A stretch of 64,000 nucleotides of DNA, from contig OZ345382.1 in NCBI GenBank assembly GCA_977006965.1, positions 1,240,001 to 1,304,000 of the forward strand. The letters are read 5' to 3'. This document shows positions 21,291 to 33,483 of the stretch, in pieces. A program made the position numbers and the translations under genes. The stretch's first letter is position 1. The number at the start of each line of letters is the position of its first letter. This DNA is from Phymatolithon calcareum. Lineage: Eukaryota; Rhodophyta; Florideophyceae; Hapalidiales. Below the pieces are notes generated by a model. It made no database searches and had not been told where the DNA came from. It was given only the letters and a program-made list of their open reading frames with translations.

Positions 21291-23492
21291 ACCACAGCAT
21301 AGTTCTTTGAGCGCTCTTGAGCTCATGTTCAGGAACCAGTCAGTCTATGCTGATAACAGAAATGTTGGCGTTCTCACCTTCGATTATTTTGGCCTCTTTT
21401 ATGCCTTTAGTTTTGTAGCAGATCTACATAGAGGCATTATTCATGCCCATTTAGACCTGCTATACATATGCCAAATAGGTACAGCACCGCGTCAGTCAAA
21501 TCGTCTAAAGGACAAGCAGACGGCAGAGAAGAAACGTACTTTCAATTATCTGACATCGCTAACTCCCTCCGGTATTCTTCTGAAGCTAAGTACATCTTTT
21601 TAAAAACGTATTATTGAGCAGCGGGACTAGTCTATATCAGTTTCCTACCTAATGTGCCAGCTCTGTGTGTCGGAGTGATTCCTTCGCGTAAGGAGCGCAT
21701 AAACGGGAAAGAGTAGTGTCAAATAAACTGGCAAAAAGACAATCTGTACGGACGAGCCTATTCTTCGCTTCATTGAGATACAACAATGGGAAGGCTAATT
21801 TTTCATAGGGTCGAGAAACCCACTACCTGTATGGTCCGACGGCAATAGACTGATGGTATTTAAAGTAAAACAGGATATGAAGATTTCGACAGTGTAAAAT
21901 TTACCTGTTTTCATGACCTTGTATCCATGGACTAGAGTGCTGTACGTAAACGGTATCAAAGATTGAATACTAGTTGAGTACTGTGCTGATTCCGTGCTCA
22001 GCAGATGAGTCAGAGCAACCGGACGGACCACATATTCTGTACTGTGCTCCTTTCACATATGCTCTTATTGGATTGGCTGTGCGAAAGGCACATAGACGTA
22101 TATCAAACGTGTAGAACGTACATTCCTAACGCTATCCTACGTCTTGTGTGGGCGAAGAACGCTGCCACTTTATTTTAAGCTGCAGAGATGAGTTACGAAT
22201 CTCCTACACGAAATTCATGCTTTCCTGCGACAACACCACTTCATCTACAGACTCTAGCTTTGAGGGCTAGGAGACCCACAGGGTAACGAAATGGACCGTA
22301 TCAGAGGTGCGCACTTGGAATTGGACATTGTTTTTGTGCCGGTATGGTCTTGCTACTAGCAGGAATTGCCCCCTTATCGCCAAGTATCACAGCGGATTAT
22401 GTCAACGGCAATGTGAAGGGGAAGGTAAATCTGGGGAGCACTGGTATCTCTAGGTGTCCATTGGGCACATCCCACTCACTCATGAGCATGTCCTGCTCCA
22501 AAGCAAACTACACATTTCTCTGTTAGCTGTCTCCGTGCATTCGCATGCGGCTCTTACCTTATGGAGCAGCGGAAACTTCTGTCGTTAAAGTGGGACGTTC
22601 TTAGTGACAGGTCGAAGTCCACACGCTTAATTGCCAATATTCGGGTGCCACGATAAAACGTTCCTTCCCGCGCCCCATAGATCTCTCTTGTCCTTTGCTC
22701 ATCGCGATGAATGGACAGGAAGGTGTTCCTGTCCAATTACATTGTTTAGAGAAAAATTGCAAGGAAAATCAGATCGACGGCAAAAGCAATGAAAGCAACG
22801 TTTGTCAAACAAGGGGAAAGAGCCTGTGGGTACGAGCTGAAGCGCCCGGGGGAGGGTGGACCAAGTGAGGGCGATTCCCAGTCTCAATAGGGGGGCATTG
22901 AAGACACTGTCCACCAGCAAAATGGCGTGTCGATCTCGTCGGCCTGGCATTCTATCACTACATATCCATCAAGGAGAACCTGTCGCTGACCACGAGACAC
23001 TTCTCTTCACGCCGCGGTCGGAGTCATTGACATTACGCCATCACAGCGCTTTGTGAACGTGTGTGCTCGGGGCCTGTTAAGAAAATAATCATCGGGCAGT
23101 TAAGTTAACTCCACCAGGCCGGGCTGATCCCGACGAACTGCTCATAATGGGATACACGGGCAAAGGTTCAAGCTTGTACGATCCCGTGTGCATTGCCATC
23201 AACATTCCCGTTGGATGCAATGCGTGTGGATATTTTCAAGATACCAGCTGACCATTGAGGTGACCAAGTCGATCGAAAAAGCACTGAAGCAGCTACTTGT
23301 TTTCATCTTATTCTTCTACGATGATATGGAATAGAATAACCTGGATATTAGAGCTGCAAGTCCGAGCTGTTGGTGTAGATTCTATGCATTTCCAGGAGGG
23401 CTATTCTGCAGCTCGGAACAAAACATTGGAGTTATTATCCGGAATGGATGGATGGATATGAGTTTACTTCACGCTCTCGTTGTCTATTTAGC
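21291..23492. other. No recognised feature
   Basis: Mixed-composition DNA with short frames on both strands. I see no domain, repeat or RNA gene that I can support. Confidence 0.4.
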
Positions 23493-23506
23493 ACCAGAAA
23501 GGCTTA

Positions 23507-23877
23507 GCACCAGAGCCAGAGAGCATATGGAGACCCTTGAACGCACGCTAGCAGGGTACGAACTCGAAGGAGAAAAACGACTGGAAACAGAAAAGGCGCT
23601 AGATGAGCTCTTACTATTTAGCAAGACACTCATAGAACGCATGGAGAACGAAGAAGGCCTGTATTAATCCGCAGAATGCAAGGCAAAAAGTGGTCGAGTC
23701 CAAGCACCAACAATCCCGTAGAGGACTGAGATAGGACTACTTTGAGTCCTGAGTTTTCCCGTCTGCCATTCTGGTGGACGTTTTGTGAGCTACACAAAGG
23801 TAGGTAGCACCAGAGGAAGCCTTGCCCATATCTTCGGAAGTCTGTGGGGCTTTTAAATAAACTTGAAAGGAAAAAAA
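23507..23877 (+). mobile_element. LINE-1b copy, 5'-truncated, 371 bp
   Basis: Flanked by the 14-bp repeat accagaaaggctta (23493-23506 and 23878-23891). It holds the last ~53 ORF2 codons (TRAREHMETLERTLAGYELE ... NEEGLY, TAA at 23665-23667), the 3' UTR and an A-tail. It is near-identical to 37398-37767, so it is one of the younger insertions. Confidence 0.9.
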
Positions 23878-23891
23878 ACCAGAAAGGCTTA

Positions 23892-26800
23892 TCATAGCGC
23901 TAAATCGCGTTGCCTAATTTTTTTACTTCGTGTTCTTGGGGCAGGTCTCTTTGATTGCGTCAATGGCGCTTTGCAATCTTGCTTCTTTTTGCTCTGAGAG
24001 GGATCGTTTAGACATCAGAATAGACATCTCGCTTAGTGCGCGGTCTTCTGATCTCTTGTTCTCTTGATAGGGGTATGGGAAGCAATAAAATAGCCAGTGG
24101 GTACAGGAGCTTGTACTTTTCTTTCTTGAGACGGAGGAAGGGTGGGAGTTCGTTCTGTATTGGATAGGGAGGGCGCCTGCCTTCGCTGCTATGCGATAGT
24201 TATCCGGAATGGATAGATTTGAGAATTTTAAGCTACCAAAGCAGCTGATAAAAACTCATCTCCCTTACAGTCTCAAGAGTGAACAAATTCTACATTTAAA
24301 AAAGATTTTAAACACCCTTCAAACTTGCTTGGCTGGCCTTATGGGCGAACAATTCTATCATTCAAAGCCGCTCACGAAAGAGATGGTGGAATATATCGCC
24401 AGGTGGCTTACCTAGGGTCAGTTTTGCAAGTCATTCTATTCCTCATCCTACATATGTCACGACATCTAGTTGTTTCGAAGGTCACAGCGCACTGGATGGA
24501 CTGAATGATGTGGACCTTAAAAGTCGGGCCCATTATGTGCCCAACGCGAGTTGCGTAACGGTTGAGGGACCGTGAGCCTTGAGTTATTTCACTACTGCAC
24601 ATTCCTGGAGTGCAGCTTCGCAAAATGTGCACAAGCCACGTATTCAGATACTTTCTTATGTACAAATGCTATAATAGCACAAAGATATAGAATCGGAATC
24701 ATTTGTTGTATAATACGTAAAAAAGGTTATGCGCGGCAGGTGGACACACCTCTATGGTCGAAATTCGTTTTAGCAGTTTGACCGCAGATTGAAGTTGTCA
24801 GTCTCGGTTTCCAATTCTTTCTTATCGCTCGAGACATTGCACCCAAGATTCAATTTTTAAGAACTCCTGTCGCCAGATGACATGAGCGAATATGTGCCAC
24901 ATTGGGGACACATCAGTGGGTAGCGGAAACTTTGCAATTCGGTGCTGTGGGGTGGAGCATTTGGACAGACCCGTTGTAGAGAGAATTACATAATGTAGGA
25001 GAGGAAGAAGGCTCTATTTAGAGATCTAAAATTGTTTCGGACCCGCTGCTGTATGCCGTCTTCCGTAGTGGGAACTAATGTAAATGTTAGGATCAACGGA
25101 ATCGTCTTAGAATAGATTCTTTAGATTGCTGGGCACAGAAGTTGGAAAAACGTTCACTTGTGTCTCGATCCGTTTGCCATTTAGTTCTACTTCAATTCCC
25201 CAACCTTCGGTATACCGAAAAGTACAGTGCCGATATTAATAAGTCTTCGCCCTGGTGTCGATTGCATATTTGGCGGAATTCGAAACGTTAAATGTTGAAA
25301 AGTGAGATGCACAGTGCACTGAATCCGTAGCTGATACGGAAGTGCGTGAGAAGGTAGGTCACCAGCATCGGGATGACGGTCTAAAATTAAACCGTGGTGT
25401 GAAGTGGAAGAGCTAAAAAGCCTGCATATCTTTATACATTGCGCCAACCGTGCCGTACGAAACAACGGAATGCAAAAAAACGAGTGCTCCGACAAGAGAG
25501 ACTGCATACTGTATCCCTTCGGCGCGGCGTGCCATACGTAAAGCAAAGCGAACAACGAATACTTGTTGATTACTGCTTCCGTAATTATTTCATGAGCCTG
25601 CAAGAGCACTTGAAATCAGTATCAATTGAGTATTGTACTACTGTACTATCAAAGCTGCTGTAGGTCGGAAAAGCATCTACACGTTCAGATCTACAACGGT
25701 GCATGATGCAGCTGTCCCAATTGTCCCTTTTTGCAATTTTCTTCTTTGCTTCGAACAAAAACTCATCTTGTATCTATTGGCTGTGCGAAGGGCACAGTGA
25801 AGGAAGGATATTCGACAACGCTTGCGTTTACGGAAGACTTGCGACAATGCTGTATTTTTAGATAACGGGGAGCTGCTTCTTCGTTCCCCACCCGCCCGTT
25901 CCACAGAAGTTTCCGGCATCTGTCGTGTCGTTCTCTGAGCATCGACCGCAAAAGATACCAAGTCAGCAATTAAGAACTTTTTTTGAGCGTGCACGATTTG
26001 ATTCTCTCTACTGGCGTCCGTTACGATCTTCCTCAAAAAGTTCCCGCGGGCACAGGCACTCATAACGGCCACGATAGAGGCATTCGAAGCTAAAATATTC
26101 GAGCTCTCAAGTCAAAATGTATGCTCTTCAATCTAGATGGTTGTACAGCAGAGGGATGCCGTGCCTCATCGTGAAGCATGTTAGGCGACCTTGCCAGTAT
26201 GGACCACCAGCCATCAATTCATTATGTGGTTTTATCGTCTCCTTCACCACAAAGATAAAAAGGTTTTATTATGCTTTCTGGAGCATCCTCCATTTTTCGA
26301 AGACATGACCTAGTGTAAAGTCATCTATACGCTTTCCATGAAGCATTCATGGAAAAGGGTACAGTAGTGTGCTTCGACATCGAAGGCCACAAAAACATTT
26401 CTGCGATCGCAATCAGCAATTGTGTTATTTTTTCAAGAAAAATGCGACCCTAATTACAGCACGTGCGATTTATTTCTCTGTTTGGCAGACGATGCGCCTC
26501 AATTCGCAACAACTACAGTGCAGTAATGCACAACAGGAGGTATGCAGCAGCGTTATGTGTAGTTCCAAGTGGAGAGAAGTGGCGACTTACTGCTCTGGTC
26601 TGGACGCCCCTAGCGAATCAGGTAGGTCAGGTTAGGAATGTGTGAGATGCGTCGTGTGCTGTACCTATTTGTTGCTGCCTTCCACGCGGGACGGCCCTGT
26701 GAGAATATTTGTTAATTACACGTTGGCAGGGCGTGTACAGTTTTGTGCGCATGTGGCGTTCGCGCAGCGGCTCCCATCATCGCCCATGATGGGGCCGGAA

Positions 26801-29078
26801 GTAGGCAAGCAGGCCGTCAGATAAAGTAGACAGACGTGTGCGCGGTCAGCAAGAAATGGGGCGTCCGCTCCGATGACACAGCCCCGTCTCGACAGCAACA
26901 ACGCGTGATGTGTGGGTGGTAATACGACCCCCTGCTTTTGACGTCGGCAGATGGATAGGATACGAGGGAGGGGGGCGGGGAGTGGGACCAAAAAAATAGT
27001 CGTGGGCGGTGATGGAGAGGCGATGCATGGTTGCATGGTTGCTCGTGATGGTACGGAAGTGGACTGGAATTGGAAACGGAGGACAGGCAGCCTATCATGT
27101 GGTCGAGGGTGTAATGGACGGAGGAGCAGAACAGAGCGGAATTCGGCCTAGCAGGGCAGGTACAGCGGAGTGTAAGGAGGGAGACAGACGTGGGTGGCGA
27201 ATGGCGTGGCTGACTGGCTGGCTGACTAGGTTGAGGAAGAGCGCAAGCAAGCAAGCACGTGGGTGACAAATGTGCCGCTGCGGCACTGGCGCAGGCCGGA
27301 AGGTACAGTATTCAGGGATGTCGGCAAGCGTCGTCGTCGCGTGCCAGCGTTGCGGATGTGTGGAAGTGACAGACGACGGTGTGGACGGCCGACGCGGCGG
27401 GTGGGAGTGGAAAGAGGCTCCTCGCGGTTCGTGGCGAGGTGGGTTGTGTTGGGTTGCGTTGTGTTGGGTTGGTGTGGTAATACTGTGCTGTACAGTAGGT
27501 GGATATTCATTCGGTGCGAATAATTACAGGTCGGCGCGAGGTGTAAGAGATGGACGATATTAATAGACATGCGCCGTGCCACTCAGATAGCGGAAACAGG
27601 TGATGCGTTGCGGGCACTAGCGCGTGCCAGCAGGACAATTCGGAAGCGGGACGCGGCAACATGGCAACATGCATAATCGACGTCATGAGTTCCCCATGGA
27701 CTCCGTGAGCGGCGATGTCTAGAAGGATGATGGGGCCCATGATGGGCCGCGGACGACTGTTGATCGCGGCTCTGTTTGTTTGTTTATTCTGGGCACTTTG
27801 TCCAACGAGGTCCCCATTGTTCGGCCGTGCGGAAGACCGTTTGAAAGTTGAAGTCCTTCTTGGCCTGTTGTGACTCGCAGGAGGGCTGTCTGTGTGAATC
27901 TGTTTTCTTCTTCTGTTCTGTCCTGCGACCGGTGGTGCCTCACTCACTCCTTGCGACTGGTCTGTCAACACCTTTGACCCGCAGGATGCAGAGCGATGCT
28001 GTACGGGAGCGGGCTGCAGATGTGCGTTGCACCATATAATAACGGTGATGGGGGAGCGGCACCCCCCGCCCTGGACGACACGCACGTGAAGGGCAGGCAC
28101 ACGGAGAGGCAATTGTCATTGCAATTGGCAGTTTTGTGCGACAGGCAATAATCATTGCGTAGATGCGGCCCCTTTCTACAGTACAAACGTAGAAATTTAC
28201 GGACCGTTCTATCTATTCAGTACGAACAGGCTTGCGACTGTCGCACGTCTGTTCGTATTGTATCTACAGCAACTGAACCCTGAAGAACGTTACTACTGAG
28301 ACCGCTATCATGATGATGCCCCTATCGTCATATCCCTTCCCTCCTCTCCCGATCTTTAACTCAATTCAGCGCGAGCGAGCGGGCAGCTTGAACAAAGGAA
28401 GCGTCATGCCGCAAGGCGCGGGATGGGAAAAAGCAGTCAGCCATCAGACGCGTCCGCACCGCACGCACAGACTCTCAGCTTACCCGCTGATCACAGCACT
28501 CACTACTCAAACACGTCCTGTCCTGTCCTGTCCTGTCCTGTCTGCCTCTCCAGCAGCATGCCATACGCGTCACCGCTCCGTGCAGCCGGATCGGGAAGTT
28601 TCGGAGGAAGAAAAGCGCGGCAAACAGGACAAGGGAGGGGCGCGGAGCGGAGGGTTTGGAAGTGCGAGCGTATCGCCAACGCACGCAGTACATCCGCCAG
28701 CCAGCCAGCAAGCCAGCCCCCAAATACGGCAGCAAACCCAAGTCCACGCCGACTTCCCGCCGCACGACCTCGTTCAGCCACCGATTTGGGCCCACCTTCC
28801 ACCACTTCTGTCACGCACATCCCAAATGCAGAATTCCACCCTACACTACAGCACGCGTGACGCACACGTAACGCGCCGTGGTGCGAGCATCGCCTACCGC
28901 ACACAGGGCAACAACCGTGTGGAACGCCCCGCTGTAGCGCCTCGTGCCGTGCCATGCCGTGCCGTGCCGTGCGCCAGAACTTACTTTGTGCTCGCTCGCA
29001 CCCGATGCCGTGCAGTACTGTACTGTACACTTTAGTGCAGCCCGTGCGCCTTGCCGCACCTTCCCCCCGTCATTCGCG
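23892..29078. other. Gene-free spacer between the zinc-finger paralogues
   Basis: No gene recognised. From about 26,600 the sequence becomes GC-richer and simple-repeat rich: GT/GGT runs near 27,430-27,480, CCTGT repeats at 28,514-28,543, and TGCCG repeats near 28,945-28,975. Long open frames on both strands at 27.2-29.0 kb follow from this composition and are not counted as genes. Confidence 0.45.
28514..28543 (+). repeat. Pentanucleotide microsatellite (CCTGT)n
   Basis: Five to six tandem gtcct/cctgt units in the region upstream of zinc-finger copy 2. Confidence 0.85.
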
Positions 29079-29087
29079 CTATATAGG
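29079..29087 (+). promoter_or_regulatory. TATA-box candidate of zinc-finger copy 2
   Basis: ctatatagg lies 66 bp upstream of the ATG, after a GC-rich stretch and before a tccatccatcc run. Position and sequence suit a core promoter; no transcription start is known. Confidence 0.5.
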
Positions 29088-29152
29088 CCTGTCGAAAACA
29101 CCCATCCGCTCAATCTAGCTAGTCACCCACGTCATCCATCCATCCATCCGTC

Positions 29153-30084
29153 ATGCAACAAGCGCTCCGTCCGCGGCCGTTATTCTCATGCCGTTCCCCT
29201 AACATCATGGAGCCCGCAACGATGCTCGCAGATATGGCCATGGCCACCACTATGCCGCCCGCAACGGCAGCGCCGCCAACCCCGCGCGCACGCAAGCATG
29301 ATATTAGCTTTTTGTTGGATGCTCCGCCTCTTAAGCGTGAGCGGTTGCTGCAGCACTCGTCGCCCGTCTCGGCCAGAGCTTCGTCGCCGCTGCTGCACCC
29401 GCCGCCCATACCTGTTCCGGCACCCGCTTCCCCGCTGCATGATGCAACGCGCTCGCATTCTGTTTCTTGTTCCGAGTGCCCGTTTCTCGCGCATGCGCCG
29501 GAAACTCTTACCGCGCATGCGCGCGCAGCGCACCCGAACAAGCCGTTTGCGTGCCGCATTTGCGGTAGATGCTTCGGGGAGAAGGGAAACATGAACAAAC
29601 ACTTTAGGTAAGTTTTCTTCTTTTTCTTGCGCTGTTTCACTATTCAATCAAATCAATCTTTATCTGTTTCACATTCTAATCTTTACGTATATTCCTCTCT
29701 CTCCGCTTCTCTTTTCATCACAGAACTGTGCATCTTAAGCAGCGTAAGCACCAATGCAAGACGTGCCACCGTCAGTTTGCCTTTCTCGACGGTCTCAACC
29801 GCCATATCTCCATGGTCCATCTCGACCGCCGTCCCTTCGAGTGCACCGAATGCCAGTGCCCGGGCGGACGCCATTCGTCCGCGCAGATGTGCACTCACAT
29901 CTGCGGCATGAAGTTCAAGCAGAAATCCCACCGCCGTCGTCACATCCGCAGCGTGCACCAGGCTCCGCTGCCGGACAATCGGGTTTGCCTGCGTTGCTCC
30001 GTGCATGTTGCGCCGAATGGCACCCACATTTGCTCCGCCGCCGCGTCCATTATTGGCGCCCATAATCCACCCGTTTTGCATTAA
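29153..30084 (+). CDS. C2H2 zinc-finger protein, copy 2 (two exons)
   Basis: Exons 29153-29607 and 29724-30084 give 271 residues. The N-terminal ~100 residues are Pro/Ala/Ser-rich. Finger 1 is C106/C109/H122/H127. Finger 2 is C134/C137/H150/H155. Finger 3 is C163/C166/H179/H184. A divergent fourth is C208/C212/H225/H230. Extra C192/C195 and C240/C243 pairs may bind zinc too. The intron splits codon Arg152 inside finger 2's H-H loop. It is likely a nuclear DNA-binding regulator; targets are unknown. The protein is almost identical to copy 1 in the fingers and diverges near the N-terminus. A TATA candidate lies upstream. No lesion is visible. Confidence 0.87.
29608..29723 (+). other. Intron of zinc-finger copy 2
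   Basis: 116 bp, with donor gtaagt, a pyrimidine-rich 3' part (ttcctctctctccgcttctc) and acceptor cacag. Same position and phase as in copy 1. Confidence 0.9.
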
Positions 30085-30496
30085 CTGCAACCCCCTTCCC
30101 GCAGCTCGCCGCGGCCGCGAGACGGCGACGAGGACGACAACTTCACCTGACGTGGATGCACCGCCGTCTAGACGTGCACATAAGATGGAGCGGATTACTT
30201 CCATTCGGTGCATGCGCCGTACAAGTCGGTTTTTCATCAGGCGAGCAGCTCATTCTTCTTCATCCCGTCAACGGTTTTTAGATGTGGGATTTCCTCTCTT
30301 TTGCGTACTACAGCTTCTAACACACACCAAACACATGCACAAAGCAACCGCAATTAAAAACCCCACCGCCAATGTGAATAACAACACATGCTCATCTTTC
30401 AACAACTCAATCGTGCATTTATAAGGGTGCAAATTAGCATTGCAAGCATAGTGCACGCATTAAACAGCTTTACACTCTTATGTGAACAAGAGGACT

Positions 30497-30665
30497 ATTC
30501 TTCTTCTTCTTTAATGCAGGTTTCGGAGTTGTCCAACAACTCCCCATCCTTACGGCTACAGTAGACTTTAGCAGATACGAGTGGTATTTGACGTCACAAC
30601 AGCTCTAAGCCGCAAAAAGTGCAGAGCTTCGGGGAGCTTAACATCTAAATCTCTACGCAGCCAAT
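30497..30665 (-). mobile_element. LINE-5 3' fragment, GAA-tailed
   Basis: 169 bp matching the last part of the LINE-5 copy at about 2490-2661, in reverse. It has a GAA-repeat tail (ttcttcttctt on plus) and the 9-bp flanking repeat aagaggact at 30488-30496 and 30666-30674. Confidence 0.8.
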
Positions 30666-31700
30666 AAGAGGACTTTTATTGATGCTACATGGACTCTGTT
30701 ATTCCTGTTTTGTTGACGCCAACATTACTTTAAGTTCCAGTCAACTTTTGAGCCGTGGGGTCTACTGCTCAAGGTATCATTTCCTCCATCATGGTCGCAC
30801 GCACTCTCCGCGCACCGTTCTAGAACAAGCGTTTCTCGTCTATGCGATATCAATGTGTTACGGCTGAAGTACAATTGTTCGAGACTCACTCTGCAGGTAA
30901 AAGTAAGCCAGTGTACCACTGCATACAGGTGGAAAAATACTGTACTGTACTGTAGTTTCGAGCAGACGTGTAGTACGTCAATGCGGTCGGATACAGTAGC
31001 AACGCGCGTATGGAGAGGACTATTGTGCATCGTGGTGATACACAATGCATTTTTACTGATCAGGGTTGATCGGATGCAAAATAGATACCTGATGAATACT
31101 TGTATAGTAGATATTTGCGAGCGCGTAACAAGAAAAGAAACTACAGTACTACGCCAACTTCTAAAATCGACCATTCTGTGACGTGGCGAGGTATTATGTA
31201 CAACACTCGCCGCTGCCCATGCCAGCAGAACCGAATACAGGATATATTTAGCGCCATTCAGGACGGCAACAGCGTCAACGTCTACAAAATTACAGCTGTG
31301 TACTATCGCATCATGGATCGACGGTTAGAGTGCCCTGTTCCCAGACAGTGCACCTGCGAGGCCGGGAGTGCCGCGGCGGCATGAGCTATTTCGCTCGTTG
31401 ACGCACCGGCGACACACACACACACACGATATAAAGAGAAACGATTATGCGGCACCGGTCGTGTCGTCCGCCCCGCGGGGCTCAGAGCCGCGCGCGAACT
31501 GCTATTCCTGATGTGCACCGTCGTGTCTTCACTTCCAATTCAACCGCCCAGCCTTCCATCATCGTCGGACCTCTCTCGTCGCGTTCCGAAGAAGGCGATC
31601 ACCCGTGGGACGCGTAGTGTCCCGTGGTCTTCGAACTTGGCCCACCAGTTGCTGCCTCGAATGCGTCAGTGTTTCATGGACCGCTCGCACCTGTTTTCCA

Positions 31701-33383
31701 TCTCCGCTCATCAGAGCACCTTATGATAAAGTTCCTTGCGCCGAGTAGGGCCCGTTCGGGCGGCCCACTGCGATACGCGATACGGCGCATCGGGACGCCG
31801 TCAGAGGTTGTGCACGGCGCGCAGAAACGGATGTCCTGGACAGATTTCATAAGTTGCGTCTTATTTGCGACACCTATTCACGGCTGTACGCCCGTCGAAA
31901 ATGACTGTTTTTTGGCCACGGCGAAACGGAGTGTCCAGCCCTGTATCATAACGTGACGCATAAAGATGTGCTGTGTACTGTATTGTAGCGTAGTACACCT
32001 TTATGAAGTGAAACTATGCTGCGGCTCTATTGGTAGAAAACAAAGTGGAGAAATACTATTGGGCAGACCACGGATTGGCTCCGGAACATCAGGATGCTCC
32101 ATTACAAGCTCAAAACTTAATGGCTTGAGGAAACTGGAAGGATGATACGTTTAAAGCCCAATTCCACACCCGCCATGCAAATTCCGCTCTGGACCTGGAA
32201 TGCTCTCTTTGTGCTTCTTTTTCTTTTTTTCAAAAAAAAAACAATTGCTCTGAGCTCGAAATTAAGCTCGAAATTACAGCGCACTTTTATCAAAGAACAT
32301 GTCTGTTTTGATCCTCATGAAATGGAGCAGGACGGCGCCACGTCCTCAGCCGTTTTATGCTACATTGAAGCACTTTCTAAAATTTGTTCCCGCATCAGGA
32401 ATCAGGTTTCTGCGCCGTGAAATTTGCTCTCGCCAGCAAATCGGCCTGTCCGTGCCAGAGTTCTCGCAGGAGGAAAGCCCTATTACGTAGATGACTACCC
32501 TGCTCTAATGCGACGAATAAATGGTTCTGTGGGAAATTTAACTTTGTGCACACGCCGAAAGCGCAGTACGAAACAGACAGAAATACACGCAATGTGCACA
32601 TCCAAGAGAAAATGCGCCTAACCGAAGGCCGTAATAGTTAAGAGAGTCGGCCTGGCTTCAAAAGAGAAATAGACTCCTAGCTCCTAGTCTGGTTTCCTAA
32701 CTTCTGTTCAATTGTTCTCCCGTCAGACTGACTCTCCACATCTGACACAAATTGCACTTGCACAAGAAGGTCTCCTTTCGGAATCTCAGCATAGCAGTTA
32801 ACACTCGCCCGAAGCTGTGATTCAATCGGGAATACTGGAATGTAGAGATCCATGTGCAAACTTGATCATTGCCTTGTCATTATCTACGGCCAAGACCTAC
32901 ATGTAGGAATGTCCTGTCTCCAGTCAGGCACCTCGAATCAGTTGCTATGTCAAAATTTACGCCTAGGCAACATTTCATTTCGGAACGATTGCGCTCCCCC
33001 GATCGCTCACCATTTCTGTCCGGATGTATGGGTTACCAATTCAGCAACAAACGCAATGGAATGCTATCGCTGATTTAGTTTGAATTCAGAAGTGCACACT
33101 CTCACCATATGGTTTGGATTTGTTATCTATTAGATGGATTAGACGACTTTCCTTTCTGTGCTTCACGGCCTTCCGTTCGCAGTACATAGACGGAAGCCAG
33201 AGCTCTTTCATAATATTTTCTCGCACCTGCTACAACCAGCATTTCTACAGTATCTTAAACAGAGAAAACCACATACGGTACTGCATCTAAACGTACTCCA
33301 CCGTTAAACTTTCCTTAAAACAACACAAGAGAATCTGAGAATTCCAGGAGGAGGTATATGACAGCCATTGTTCGAGAGATTGG
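31701..33383. other. No recognised feature
   Basis: Only short unsupported frames. A poly-A/T run near 32,220-32,245 has no element attached that I can identify. Confidence 0.4.
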
Positions 33384-33391
33384 TATTCCAG

Positions 33392-33475
33392 AGATAGGTA
33401 GGTAGAAACTGAGGAATCCTTGCCCATGTCTTCGAGAGGCTTTGTGGGTGTTAATTAAACTTGGATGAAAAACAT
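33392..33475 (+). mobile_element. LINE-1b 3' tail, 84 bp
   Basis: Carries ataggtaggtag, gaggaatccttgcccat, 'gtcttcgagaggctttgtggg' and ttaattaaacttgga, then a short A-rich end. It is flanked by tattccag at 33384-33391 and 33476-33483. It is diverged from the LINE-1b terminus. Confidence 0.7.
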
Positions 33476-33483
33476 TATTCCAG

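Larger units (their letters stand above)
29153..31700 (+). repeat. Inverted duplication, right arm
   Basis: Counterpart of 17900-20218. Beyond the coding region, homology is visible near 30740-30800 (tgagccgtggggtctactgc versus 18835 region, minus strand), 31235-31390 and 31450-31690. The arm carries a later LINE-5 insertion at 30497-30665 that is absent from the left arm. Confidence 0.8.

Noticed and set aside
27507-28112. 201-codon minus-strand frame in the spacer
   Set aside because: Compositional; no motif, no repeat family, no sensible gene context.
28310-29035. A 241-codon open frame on the plus strand upstream of zinc-finger copy 2
   Set aside because: The frame arises from GC-rich simple repeats. 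Equally long frames exist on the other strand, the residues are repeat-like, and it contains the copy 2 promoter region.
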